From Hemileia vastatrix (lineage: Eukaryota; Basidiomycota; Pucciniomycetes; Pucciniales; Zaghouaniaceae), in NCBI GenBank assembly GCA_030280995.1, contig JASXTE010000016.1, positions 23,444,501-23,508,500 of the forward strand: DNA of 64,000 bases, read 5' to 3'. Of the stretch, positions 54,901 through 64,000 are shown in pieces. The stretch's first letter is position 1. Each line of letters starts with the position of its first letter. The translations under genes were made by a program, and so were the position numbers. Below the pieces are notes generated by a model. The model was not told where the DNA came from. It searched no databases and was given only the letters and a program-made list of their open reading frames with translations.

Positions 54901-56455
54901 GCATCAAAAATTTAATAATATTTTTTTCCTTCATCACTTTTTACATAAAAGATAGTTCTATCATTTTATGCATTAAAGATTGCTTATATAAAGTTAACAT
55001 CTATGTCAACTGTTTATGACTATTAATCTATATAATAAATTTTTTAGAAGAAAAAATAAAATCAGTATATACTGACTTTGAAATTATTTAATTTAAAATA
55101 GTTTACAGGTAGATAATGAAGGGTGATTTCATTTTTGAATATGAATTATAGAAGTCTTATTTTGTCAATTTTAATTCTTTTTGAGCTCAAATGTATCCAC
55201 TTCAACTTATGTAAGAATAAAAATTATTTTTATTGAAATTTACATGAGAAAGTACGCCTATTATTCAAAATCAAACTTGCTCTAATGGTGTTTTTCAATC
55301 ATTATTTCCATTCATAAAAATAAAAAACATTTCAATTTGCTGATGTTTTAGTTTTTGATATCCCCAAGTTTATATCTAAGGTTTACTATTCACAAAATTA
55401 TTAAAAATATAATTTTTGAAATACATGATAAACTTGAAAGAGAGGGGGCATTAAATTTTTAAAAAATGAGTTCTGAATTCAGGATGGATAGTATTTTTTC
55501 TATTTTCACAAATGAACAATTTTTTGTTTCAATTAATCCAGAAAAAAATTTTGTTGTAAGCATATTATATTATATTTATTTTGATTTTAAATACTATATT
55601 CTCAAGATTTGTGTTTAATATTTCCTGTGAAAGTTAATGTTAATGTGAATTTTAAGTAAGCTTGAAGAAATTTAATCAATAGGCATATTGGATATGTAAA
55701 AAAATATTTTGCTCCAATCTTGAATCATCCTGGGCTAAAAAATATGCCGAATAAGGTTTTTGTGGGTCAATTTGGATTTAAGTAGGATTAAGTGAGGTTT
55801 AATAAAGGACAGATAAAAGGCTAAATTCATTACTAGTGACTTTTTTCTCAAAATAGTTATAAAATATGTATCATTCTGGAATCAAGCTTCAATAAAGTTG
55901 AATTGAAACAGAGATAATTTCTAGCAGCACAACACCATATTTACAAAGGTGTACAATACCTCAAATATTACTCATAGTATATGAAGGAAAGGAATCTACA
56001 AAATTCACATTTGAAATGAGGATTTATATTTTGAATTTTAAATTGATAAATGGAATATTATTTTCCAATTTAAATATCTATTAGTAATTTTACCAAAAGT
56101 TTTCAGTAATCAGATTGAATTTTAATGGTATTTTATTGTAGATTAATCATTTTGATGAGCCATTTACTCAAAATTACTGGTTTTGGTTCTAATATTCCAT
56201 GTGAAATTCATTACGAATCTTTTTGAAAGTGAATAGTTGACATATTGGATATTCAAAAGCTTATGTTAGATCGAAGGGAGCTCAACTCATGATCAAATTA
56301 GGATTTTGCAAGATCAAACTGTGATCAATGTAGGTTCATCTTGAGCTCAATTTGTGACAAATCTTTGACTAAATGTTAGGCCAAAAAATTTCCTACATGG
56401 TGATGATGTGTGCATAATTCAGGCATAGATTTGTGGCTCAACAGAGTTCAAGAAA
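51944..56455. other. AT-rich right arm of giant element, no gene seen
   Basis: About 4.5 kb with no frame above ~60 codons. A (TA)n microsatellite lies at ~52796-52820. Near the end, 56285-56345 has several GATCAA words that may be subterminal repeats. Confidence 0.4.
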
Positions 56456-56495
56456 GGGGTATTGCTAGCAATACCCCCCCATTTTTTCTGTGGTG
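56456..56495 (-). repeat. Right terminal inverted repeat of giant element
   Basis: Reverse complement of the left end at 38/40 positions; starts (read inward) CACCACAGAAAAAATGGGGG and contains the same ATTGCTAGCAAT palindrome. AGA follows at 56496-56498. Confidence 0.92.
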
Positions 56496-59400
56496 AGATA
56501 AGAGACAGCTTCCAAATCCACCAGTAGAACAGATTTCTGCCCAAAAATTAATTCATAAGGGGAATAGCCAGTTGTCCTTTTTACAGTAACCCTATCAGCA
56601 AATAACACCAAGGGTAAATAATGCCTCAATTTTTCAGCACTATCTGTACACATTTTCACAAAAGCATTTTTGATAACTTGATGGCCTTTATCAAACATGC
56701 CTTCAGCTTCAGGATAATAAGCTGTAGCTACTCTGACTTTAGAACCAATACTTGCCACAGCTTTTTTATATTCAGCTTCAAACTCTGGCCCACAATCAAC
56801 AGTCATCAACTTTGTCAACCCATACCTAAATACACATTCCTTCTTCAAAAACTCTGCCACATTTTTGAAAGTCAAATTAACCAGAGGCACTGCCTCAACC
56901 CAACCAGACAAATCATCCCTGGCAACCATCAAGTATTTATACCTGCCCTCTTTGATATGGACAGCATCCAAACTGACTCTTCCAAACACAGTTGTTTCAC
57001 CAGTAGCACAGCCAACCTCTTTAGGTTTCAAGTGACTTCTTCTTTGAAATTCTTCACACAATTGAACCCAACCCTGCACAGCTAACTTCATACCTGGCCA
57101 CCAAAATCTATCTGCTACTCTTCTATAAGTCTCCCCAAAGCCTCTATGACCAAGGTCTTCATGAAAAGACTTCAAAACCAATTCTTAGCCTTCTTCTGAG
57201 TCACCACCACTTGAGGATTTGGATTTCTCCTCCTAATCAACCTCCTTCCTGACACATAAAAGCCAGTAATCTTCTTCTTGATTGCCACCCAAGTATCATC
57301 ATCAAAAGTATATGGCCTTTCTAAGGTTAACAGATATTCAACCATAATAAAATAAAACCCAATATGACCCCAGGTCTCATCTTCAAAATCCAACAAAATA
57401 ATATCCAAGGGTACAACCCTGTCATCAAATTCTCCAGTGTACACATGAGCAACACAACCAGCCCATCCAGAACACCAATCCCTAAACTTTGGCATCTCCT
57501 TTTTCTTCCACTGAATCTTAAGAGAATCCAGTTCAAAAACAAAAACACCATTCTCCAATTTTGAGCCATCCCAAACAACAGCCCCATATTCATCAACAAA
57601 AACATCCTGATCACCAGAATCAAGATCAGAACCATCCAGTTTAACCTCTTTGTGGAGGCAAGAACAATCATCCAGTTTAGCCTCTTGGGGGAGGAGAGAA
57701 AAATCTTCAGCACCCTTTGAGCTGGCCCTAACCACTGGAACATCTTCATCAAATTCTTCAGAATCAGAATCATCATCTGTGGGTGGTCTTCTTGATAATC
57801 TATCTGGAATCTTAAAAGTCTTACATGGCTTGTGCACCAGGTCAAAAGAAAAATGTTGAATAAATGCCACCCACCTAGTCATTGGAGCATTTGGAAGACT
57901 AGGTGTGTTGATCATTTGAACCAGAGATTTAGCATCGACCTGCAGCTCAAAATGCTGCCCCCACAAAACGTTTTGTAGCTTCTTCAAAATTTTGCTACAC
58001 CACACAACTCCAAATTTGGCTGAGAATACCTAGATTCCACCTCATTAAAAACTACAGACTCAAACCTTACTGGCCTGACCTTTCCAGATTTATCTTCTTG
58101 AGACAAAAAAGCACCAGCAGCAATATAACTTGAGTCCACCTCCATGTAAATTTTTTCAGCTTCCCTTCCATAATACAACTTGTGAAGAATAATATCTTCA
58201 CCTGCCACCTTCTTCAATTTCTGAAAAGCCTCTTCACACTCTTCAGTCCATTTCCACTCAGCATCTTTCCTGGTCAACCTTCTCAAGGGTGAAGCCAACA
58301 AAGAAAAATCTTTAATAAAAATACTGATGTACAAACAAACTCCCAAAACTCCACTAACTTCAGTAGTATTTTTGGGCCTTGGCCATTACTGAATTTTATA
58401 AACTTTCTTCTTTGCCATAATCCTTCCCCCCTTACATACAACATGAACCAGGATTTCCAGAGCAGGAACACAACAACAAAACTTTGACCCAGAAATGGTC
58501 AAACAAGCCTCTTCAATTCTAAAAAATACTCTCTCTAGAGTAATTGCATATTCCCAAACAAATCTCCTTATTCCTGGATTCTCCTTCAGCACCTCATTTC
58601 CATAATCAGTAGAGGGTCTTTTAATTCCACCGTCATCAATAAAAATACTAGCATGAGTCAGAACCTCATCCTGTAAAATCTAAGCCACTTGAGCTTGATA
58701 TACTGCTACTGAATTAGTTGCTCCTTGAGGCAACCTAGTGAGCTGAAATCTTCCCAGAGGAGTCTCAAACGTTGTTAGTGGCCGTGAATCAGTGTGAAGT
58801 TCCCTTTCATCATAACCACCCATAATATCTCACAAACCATAACATACCCTTCCAGAAAAAGCTTCCACAAAATCCTCTGCACTTGGTGGCATCCCCGCAT
58901 CCTTGATAGTGACTCTATTCAAGGCCATAAGATCATGCACCACCCTCAACTTTCCATTCTGTTTCTTAACACAGAAAACCGGACTTGAGTAACTAGATGT
59001 TGATTGTTCATACCATCCTGTCCTGACTCTTTCCCTAAAAATCTCCACAAAATCATCCCTAATAGCAGCTGGGATTGGAATAGGTTTGAATTGTCAAGGC
59101 TCATGACAAACACAGGAATCAAGTAAGGTTCCCCATTAGAGTGTTTTAACTCACCCCTTTCCTCTTCAACAAACGCCACCGCTTTCTCCCTGAGCACAAT
59201 AAAATGCAACAGCAACTTGTTTTCCTCATCAGACAACCACCCATCAGGAGCAAAATTACAACTTTCAACCTTTCCACATTCACCCAAGCGGTTTCCACAA
59301 AATCAGGAGGATTCTTCAACAGAGGAGTACAGTAAAGATCTATTGTTAATGGAGGTCCCTTCAAAGGAGGATTCAAACCCACAAGCATAGGCTCATTGAC

Positions 59401-59700
59401 AGGCCTAATCTTCTGCGCTACCTTCTTGTACTTTGAGGCTCCACCGTCAACTTGAGGGATCTTCAGGACGTCTTCACCACCAGACCTGGAAAAAAAACCA
59501 AGGGTTTCCCCATTGCTCACATGTGTGGCCCAGGTAAAGTTTTTGAAAGGTGTAGAAGAAACACTAGCGGTGCACAATTGGGAGGACTTACATTTAGACC
59601 CCAATCTCACCACTCCACAACTTTTTTGCGATTCCACATCTTTGTCCTCACTTCCATCTTCAAATCTTCAAATCTTGATTCATCTTCTGAATCCCATCTT
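56496..59700 (-). pseudogene. pol: pol of gypsy element B (all but the C-terminal end)
   Basis: Read on the minus strand it aligns block by block with pol of element C: KPDG-type RT entry (VKKQNGKLRVVHDLMALNRV), FIDDGGIK near 58630, RNase H (IYMEVDSSYIAAGAFLSQ), integrase zinc finger (HEDLGHRG...CEEFQ, last Cys changed to Phe), Asp blocks SLDAVH and TVDCGPEF. The position of the catalytic Glu reads GMFDKGHQ, i.e. Glu to Asp. Frameshifts and stops divide it at ~59150, ~59040, ~58590, ~58380, ~58000 and ~57180. It stops at 56496 where the giant transposon begins and resumes at 8448. Two TTAAACTG stem-loops lie at 57638-57690. Non-functional. Confidence 0.92.
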
Positions 59701-60316
59701 CTAAAATTATGCAATTTATCCTCATGCCAGAGGCCCAAAAATTGATCTTAACAATTTTATTTCTTCAAAAATTTGTGCAGTTTAACCTCATGCTGGAGGC
59801 CCAAAAATTGATCTTGATGATGTTTACAAAAAAAATTCTTTTCTTCTTTTTTAATTATCTTCAGATTTTTCTCTTTCTTTTCCTCAGTTATCTTGAAATT
59901 TTTATCTTCTTTTCTTGAGTTTTCTTCCATCCTACAAAAATAACCTGTGTTTTCTTCAATGCTCACAGACATGGACAAGGTAATGTTTATGAAAGGCATA
60001 GAAGAAACCCTAGCAGTGTAAAATTGGGAGGACTTACTTTTAGACCCCAATCTCACCACTCCAAAACTTTTCCCCATATCTTTCAATAAATATATATAAC
60101 CAATCTTCATTTTTGAACTTGAATTAAAAATAATTGAAAATCTTGAGAAAGAACAGATGCTTGATAAAAGACATAAAGAATACTTTCAGAGAAGAGAAAC
60201 ATTAAAAAAAGAAAGCTGGAAATCCACTTGGTATATCTTCAAGGGAGCTGACCTACTACAACCTGAGATTTTCTCATCTTGGCGAGAGGTTGTAGCACTA
60301 GGGGGATCAGCCCTTA
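59700..60316 (-). other. gag-pol spacer of element B
   Basis: It corresponds to 35179-35738 of C. Two stem-loops (CCTCCAGCATGAGG plus TTAAACTG at ~59778-59800; CCTCTGGCATGAGG plus ATAAATTG at ~59712-59736) are kept. Part of it (~59540-59650 and ~59980-60090) is a direct duplication containing AGAAACNCTAGC and CCCCAATCTCACCACTCC. Confidence 0.65.
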
Positions 60317-62698
60317 TTACTCTAAGAAAGATAGACTCTCACTAGAGCCTGAGCCGCACTCCAAAAAACCAGAGGCGGCACCCACTTCATTTCCTCTCCT
60401 ACAACAATCCATGCACTGGCACATTGAAGACGAGCCAGGCCTGGTATCCCAACCATCATCTCCAGGAGATGACAACCTCATGTGAAGCCTCCTCTCATCT
60501 TCACCGGTCAACTCCAAACTGATTCCCATGTCAAACTGATAACCAATTCTTGTCTGAAAATCCATCAAGAATGGTCCACCCAAAACAGCTTTCACATTAC
60601 CTTTGGAAAGGTAAAAATGAACCTTTTTGGAGGCTCCACCGACATCCAGATTTACAAATTTGGCTGTCCCAATAAACTCAGTGACATGGCCACCAATCCC
60701 TCTTAAATTCCCACCAATTCCTGTGTTGATTGGGAGGCCCAGATGAGTAGCCTCAAACAAAGAAATCAGGTTAATCTGAGAACCTGAATCAACCAATGCC
60801 CTTGCCTCCCTGCCATTCAGAGTGACATTGACATAACCCAGATGAGCATAAAAATGAGTTTCCAACCCCTCAAAAAACTTCTCAGCAGAATCACAAATGT
60901 ATTCTACCTCCCCAGAAGAAACCCTTCTCCTGGTCAACAATTTTTTTTGTCTATCAGCCAACCCAGGACTGATAGAATATAACTCCCCATAAGAAAGGTA
61001 AAAATGACCCTTATTCATCATTTCTGGAACAGAGTCCATAACATTAGATTGGCCAGAAACTACTGGCCTCTAAAAGTGAGCCCTTGGCTTCACTACCTTT
61101 GTCCTAGAAATCTCCTGAGGACCAGAACCACCAACAGATTTTTCATCAACAGGAATCAAACCAGATCCCTCACCAACACCTCTAACTCCAAAAGGCTTTG
61201 GCAATGAATCCAAAGGGAAATCCTCTTCTGAGTCAGAATCAACATCCATTCGCTTTGGCTCACCATTCATGTCCAATGCACCAAAACTGGGGGGGGGCAT
61301 ATCAGCAATCCCCTTCTGCATCTTGTACAGCTCCTCTTTGCTGTACTTTCACCTGGCTGCACTCAGCTTAGGATCCACCTTTGAAGCCTTAGGCTTTAGT
61401 TGGGCCTGAGAATTACTCTTAGGCCTTCCCACCTTTCCAGATTCAACATCATAGACACCAGCCAAGCATTTGCCACTTGACTGTCCTCCACAAGAATACA
61501 ACTCCAACCCACCAAAGGAAGTAGAAAAAGAGACTTTCTTAAACTCCTTATCTTTTTTCTTGACATCTTCATATGCCTTAGCAGAAGACTTCCCCTGATC
61601 AGGGATCTCCTCAAACCTTGGCCTCCTATGATTGAGACCATTTCTTCTCTTGACCAAATCAACAGGAGCCTGCCCTTCAATGGGCTTCACAAATGAACCA
61701 TCAGGGAATTTGAACACCCTGCTCTCAAAATCCACCTTTCCTTCTGACAAATCTCTGTTCAGAGCCCAATAATCATTGGACTTGTTCCCCCTCCTGCTGC
61801 AATAAGAGCAGACCCAAGTATCACTCCTACCAGCCCTCCTGTCAAAATCTCTAGGCTGAGAAGGAGCCCTATTGACCTTCTTAGCCTCCTGAACAAAAAT
61901 ATGTAGCTGTTTTGACAGATTAACCAGCTTCTCCACCACTGGGTCCCTCTCCTGCTTGGGAACCGCCACCATATTCTTCTCTTACTTCTTCACCCTACTC
62001 TCCTCTTCAGCCAAAGCCTCACTGACTTTGCTGACATACTTGGCACACCCCTCTTGATAGGTGTCCACAGCCAACAACTTCAAATGAGCCTCCACAGCCT
62101 CCATCACCTTTCCCAAGGCAGGCAACTTCTGGTCCCTAATAGAAAGAGTCTTCATCAAGTCATTCCTTGACAGCTCCTTCAACACATCCATCCTGACATC
62201 TCTATCCAGGGCAGACCAAAAAACATCTTTGGCAGCATTTTCATGTGCCAGCTCCTCTACTTCCACAAAATATTCTACCACAGGATCAAATTGCAGCAGA
62301 AACTTCCTGTAACTGAGTAAGTTACCAACACCACCATAAGACTTTCATTCACTGACCACCTTGTTCAGATCCACCATAGTGAACCTGACACCCCATCTAT
62401 CCACCATCTCCCTTCACAGAAACTTCCAATTCCTCTTCTTGTATCCAGACATGGCTAGCACCTCCTTCTCCACTGCCCTATCATAAATGAAGAAAATGAT
62501 CTGCTACACCATGTCCAGGTAAGAAGCACCATCCACACCAAAAGCAGTTTCATATTTCTCCAGAAACCACTTCACATCTTCCCCATTAAACTTGGTAACA
62601 TCCCAAGTTTTAATCCTAACACACTTCTTAACCATCACAGCAGGAGGACCTTCCCCCCCACTGACAGTCACCACAGAAATAAATGAGCCAGAAGCCAT
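60317..62698 (-). pseudogene. gag: gag-protease of gypsy element B
   Basis: It starts with ATG at 62698 (MASGSFISVVTVSGG) and reads to TAA at 60317 with several breaks (~62500, ~62282, ~61975, ~61345, ~61070). Order as in element C: capsid-like region (FNGEDVKWFLEKYETA), nucleocapsid, acidic linker, retropepsin (ARALVDSGSQINLIS, near 60790). The zinc knuckle is damaged: CSYCSRRGNKSNDYW has Asn for His and Tyr for the last Cys, so RNA binding should be lost. The end (SESLSFLE) corresponds to the frameshift region of C, but the heptamer is not preserved. Confidence 0.9.
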
Positions 62699-62769
62699 TC
62701 TTCCAGACCAAAATCACCAAAAAAGACCAACCAAAGACAACAGAGATTCCAAATAACTAGCAGATCCTA

Positions 62770-62786
62770 CCCCACTTTGGGCACCA
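62770..62786 (-). other. Primer-binding site of element B
   Basis: Minus strand TGGTGCCCAAAGTGGGG, four bases downstream of the 5' LTR. Two bases in the first ten differ from the site of element C. Confidence 0.7.
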
Positions 62787-62790
62787 GAAA

Positions 62791-63863
62791 TGTAGACAAT
62801 CCTATAGTACTAGCTTTAGGCCTTGACCAAGGGAGTTGGAGAGAAACCAGAGAGAAAATCCCCTGTCCCTTTAGAAAAATATAAGTGAGATTTACCTGCT
62901 ACTTTAAATTGGTTCCTGTTGTTTAAAGCCTCTATTCAAATACACTTGACTGCCTGATCATCCAAGAAAGTAGTCTCCAGACAGACTACCAAACCAAAGA
63001 ACTGAAATTTAGACCAATGTCCACACCAGAGAAAGAAATGATACTTGATGTAGGTTTCAAATCCACACCAGAGACAGCAATAATACTTGATATAGCTTGA
63101 AAGACTACACCAGAGAAAACAGTTGCCAAAGTTGAGTTAAATGAAGAACTAACCTTGCAACAAACACAGCCAATCGTGGCAAGAAAACAGTGAAAACTGA
63201 GTGAGGAACAAGGATATCACCTCCAGATGGTTGCATGATAATTAAGGTTTCCCCTAACTGTCTTATTCACTATATACACACAGACCACTATCTAAGAGCC
63301 CATGCACACCAACAAATTTGGCGTTTCTGAGCGCCAAATTGCGTAAAATCCCTCTAGAAACACTTCCCAGCCTTCTAGAACCAAGGCGGGCGGTCTGCCT
63401 GAGGCGGCAGGACCTCCCTGAAGCCAGAAAACCACCAAAAACACCCAAAATACTTAGAAAAATAAACTACAACTACTAAAACCTTTAAAACACATAATTA
63501 AGCTACAACAACATTGAGACATGAAACATAGAGAAAAATTAGCCCATTCCAATGGTACTAAGTACTTAACCCTAAGACTAAAGTTTATCCCGTAAAACAC
63601 AAATAACCAAATAAAATAGCTATCTTTTAAAATGAAAAATGAGAAATAATCCCTCAAATACTTAGAATAGAAAAAATTTCATCAAAACATAAAATATAGA
63701 GAAAAGCTGGTGCTATCCAATGGTAAAACCGACATCCCTGAAGTCCCAATATTTGTTGAATAATTCCAGAAAACCACCCCATTATTAAACAATGCCATTT
63801 GAGACATATCAAAACAATGCCAAACAGACCAACAAAGGGCTCCGCTAATGTTGGAAGACCACA
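62791..63863 (-). repeat. 5' LTR of gypsy element B
   Basis: 1,073 bp, matching 2774-3860 with scattered substitutions and small indels. Similarity stops at GACCACA on both copies, which places the LTR edge. Confidence 0.88.
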
Positions 63864-64000
63864 CCATAGTGCTCCTCCTCCTCACCTCTTACTCAAATCC
63901 TAACATTACCCCCTCTTTTACCCATCTTTCCCCCTGCTCTCCTTCTCAAACTTCTTCAACTTTTCTTTAGAAATTCGCCAAATTTTCCATCAGTTCTTAA
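63864..64000. other. Flank of element B
   Basis: Pyrimidine-rich sequence outside the LTR; no gene visible before the window ends. Confidence 0.4.

Larger units (their letters stand above)
8449..56495. mobile_element. Giant 48-kb CACTA-like DNA transposon with cargo
   Basis: The two ends are 40-bp inverted repeats, 38/40 identical (8449-8488 and 56456-56495), flanked by AGA on both sides (8446-8448 and 56496-56498). The outside sequence on both sides is one gypsy pol gene. Deleting the insert plus one AGA restores the pol alignment without gap or overlap. The ends start CACCACAGAAAA, close to the CACTACA-type ends of the En/Spm (CMC) superfamily, which makes 2-3-bp duplications. The element encodes a Tnp2-type transposase, as that superfamily does. 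Cargo: SNF2-family ATPase, TET/JBP-like dioxygenase and at least three unrecognised genes. Three LTR insertions total ~21 kb, so the unit was ~27 kb before them. Its genes now carry stops and shifts. Confidence 0.88.
56499..63863 (-). mobile_element. Gypsy element B, right (5') portion
   Basis: In minus-strand order: 5' LTR, primer-binding site, gag-protease, spacer with TAAACTG stem-loops, and pol up to the giant insertion. It is the same family as element C but older: gag and pol are both broken and the two LTRs differ at many positions. Confidence 0.92.

Noticed and set aside
2774..63863. The ~1.08-kb sequence shared by 2774-3860 and 62791-63863 as a segmental duplication
   Set aside because: The inner polypurine tract at one end, the primer-binding site at the other and pol fragments between show these are the two LTRs of one retrotransposon split by a later insertion.

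Overview
The window is fungal DNA, very AT-rich and packed with transposons. Several traits point to a rust fungus (Pucciniales): short GT-AG introns, intact and decayed Ty3/gypsy elements, Tnp2-type (CACTA/Plavaka-like) transposase, a TET/JBP-like dioxygenase and Zn2Cys6-like proteins. Austropuccinia is a guess; the sequence alone does not fix the species. No rRNA, tRNA or ordinary housekeeping gene was recognised.

The layout is nested. The outermost unit is an old minus-strand gypsy element (here B). Its LTRs lie at 2774-3860 and 62791-63863, with gag at 60.3-62.7 kb and pol at 56.5-59.7 kb. The last ~130 codons of pol lie 48 kb away at 8058-8448. Between the two pol pieces sits one 48,047-bp DNA transposon (8449-56495) with 40-bp terminal inverted repeats (38/40 identical) and a 3-bp target duplication (AGA). 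Removing it and one AGA makes B's pol gap-free against the intact relative at 35.5-39.4 kb.

Inside the giant element, from left to right, are: a decayed chromodomain gypsy (A, 8733-16353, duplication GGAAA); a SNF2/Rad5-like ATPase gene (16969-20182) split by a solo LTR; an unknown minus-strand gene (20.2-21.25 kb); a Tnp2-type transposase (22.3-25.7 kb); an unknown proline-rich gene (26.1-27.8 kb); a 2-kb array of about 20 palindromes spaced ~100 bp (28.0-30.0 kb); an unknown five-exon gene (30994-45946) split by a young, nearly intact gypsy (C, 31240-43788); a minus-strand TET/JBP-like 2OG-Fe(II) dioxygenase (46.7-47.95 kb); a string of 13 unrelated hairpins (49.7-50.4 kb); and AT-rich DNA holding a 261-bp non-autonomous element whose ends resemble those of the giant.

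The order of events reads B, then the giant, then A and the solo LTR, and last C. Without nested insertions the giant would be about 27 kb. A transposase, a chromatin-remodelling ATPase and a methylcytosine-oxidase-like enzyme on one mobile unit suggest a transposon that can act on its own chromatin or methylation state; this is inference. Most giant-borne genes carry nonsense changes, mainly CGA to TGA, and single-base shifts in homopolymers.

Elements B and C share an unusual 3' architecture: dozens of tiny stem-loops with covarying 4-bp stems followed by a (T/A)TAAACTG tail, plus three other conserved inverted-repeat cassettes. B carries antisense genes (Zn2Cys6-like) between pol and its 3' LTR, and A also carries an antisense, intron-containing gene fragment there.
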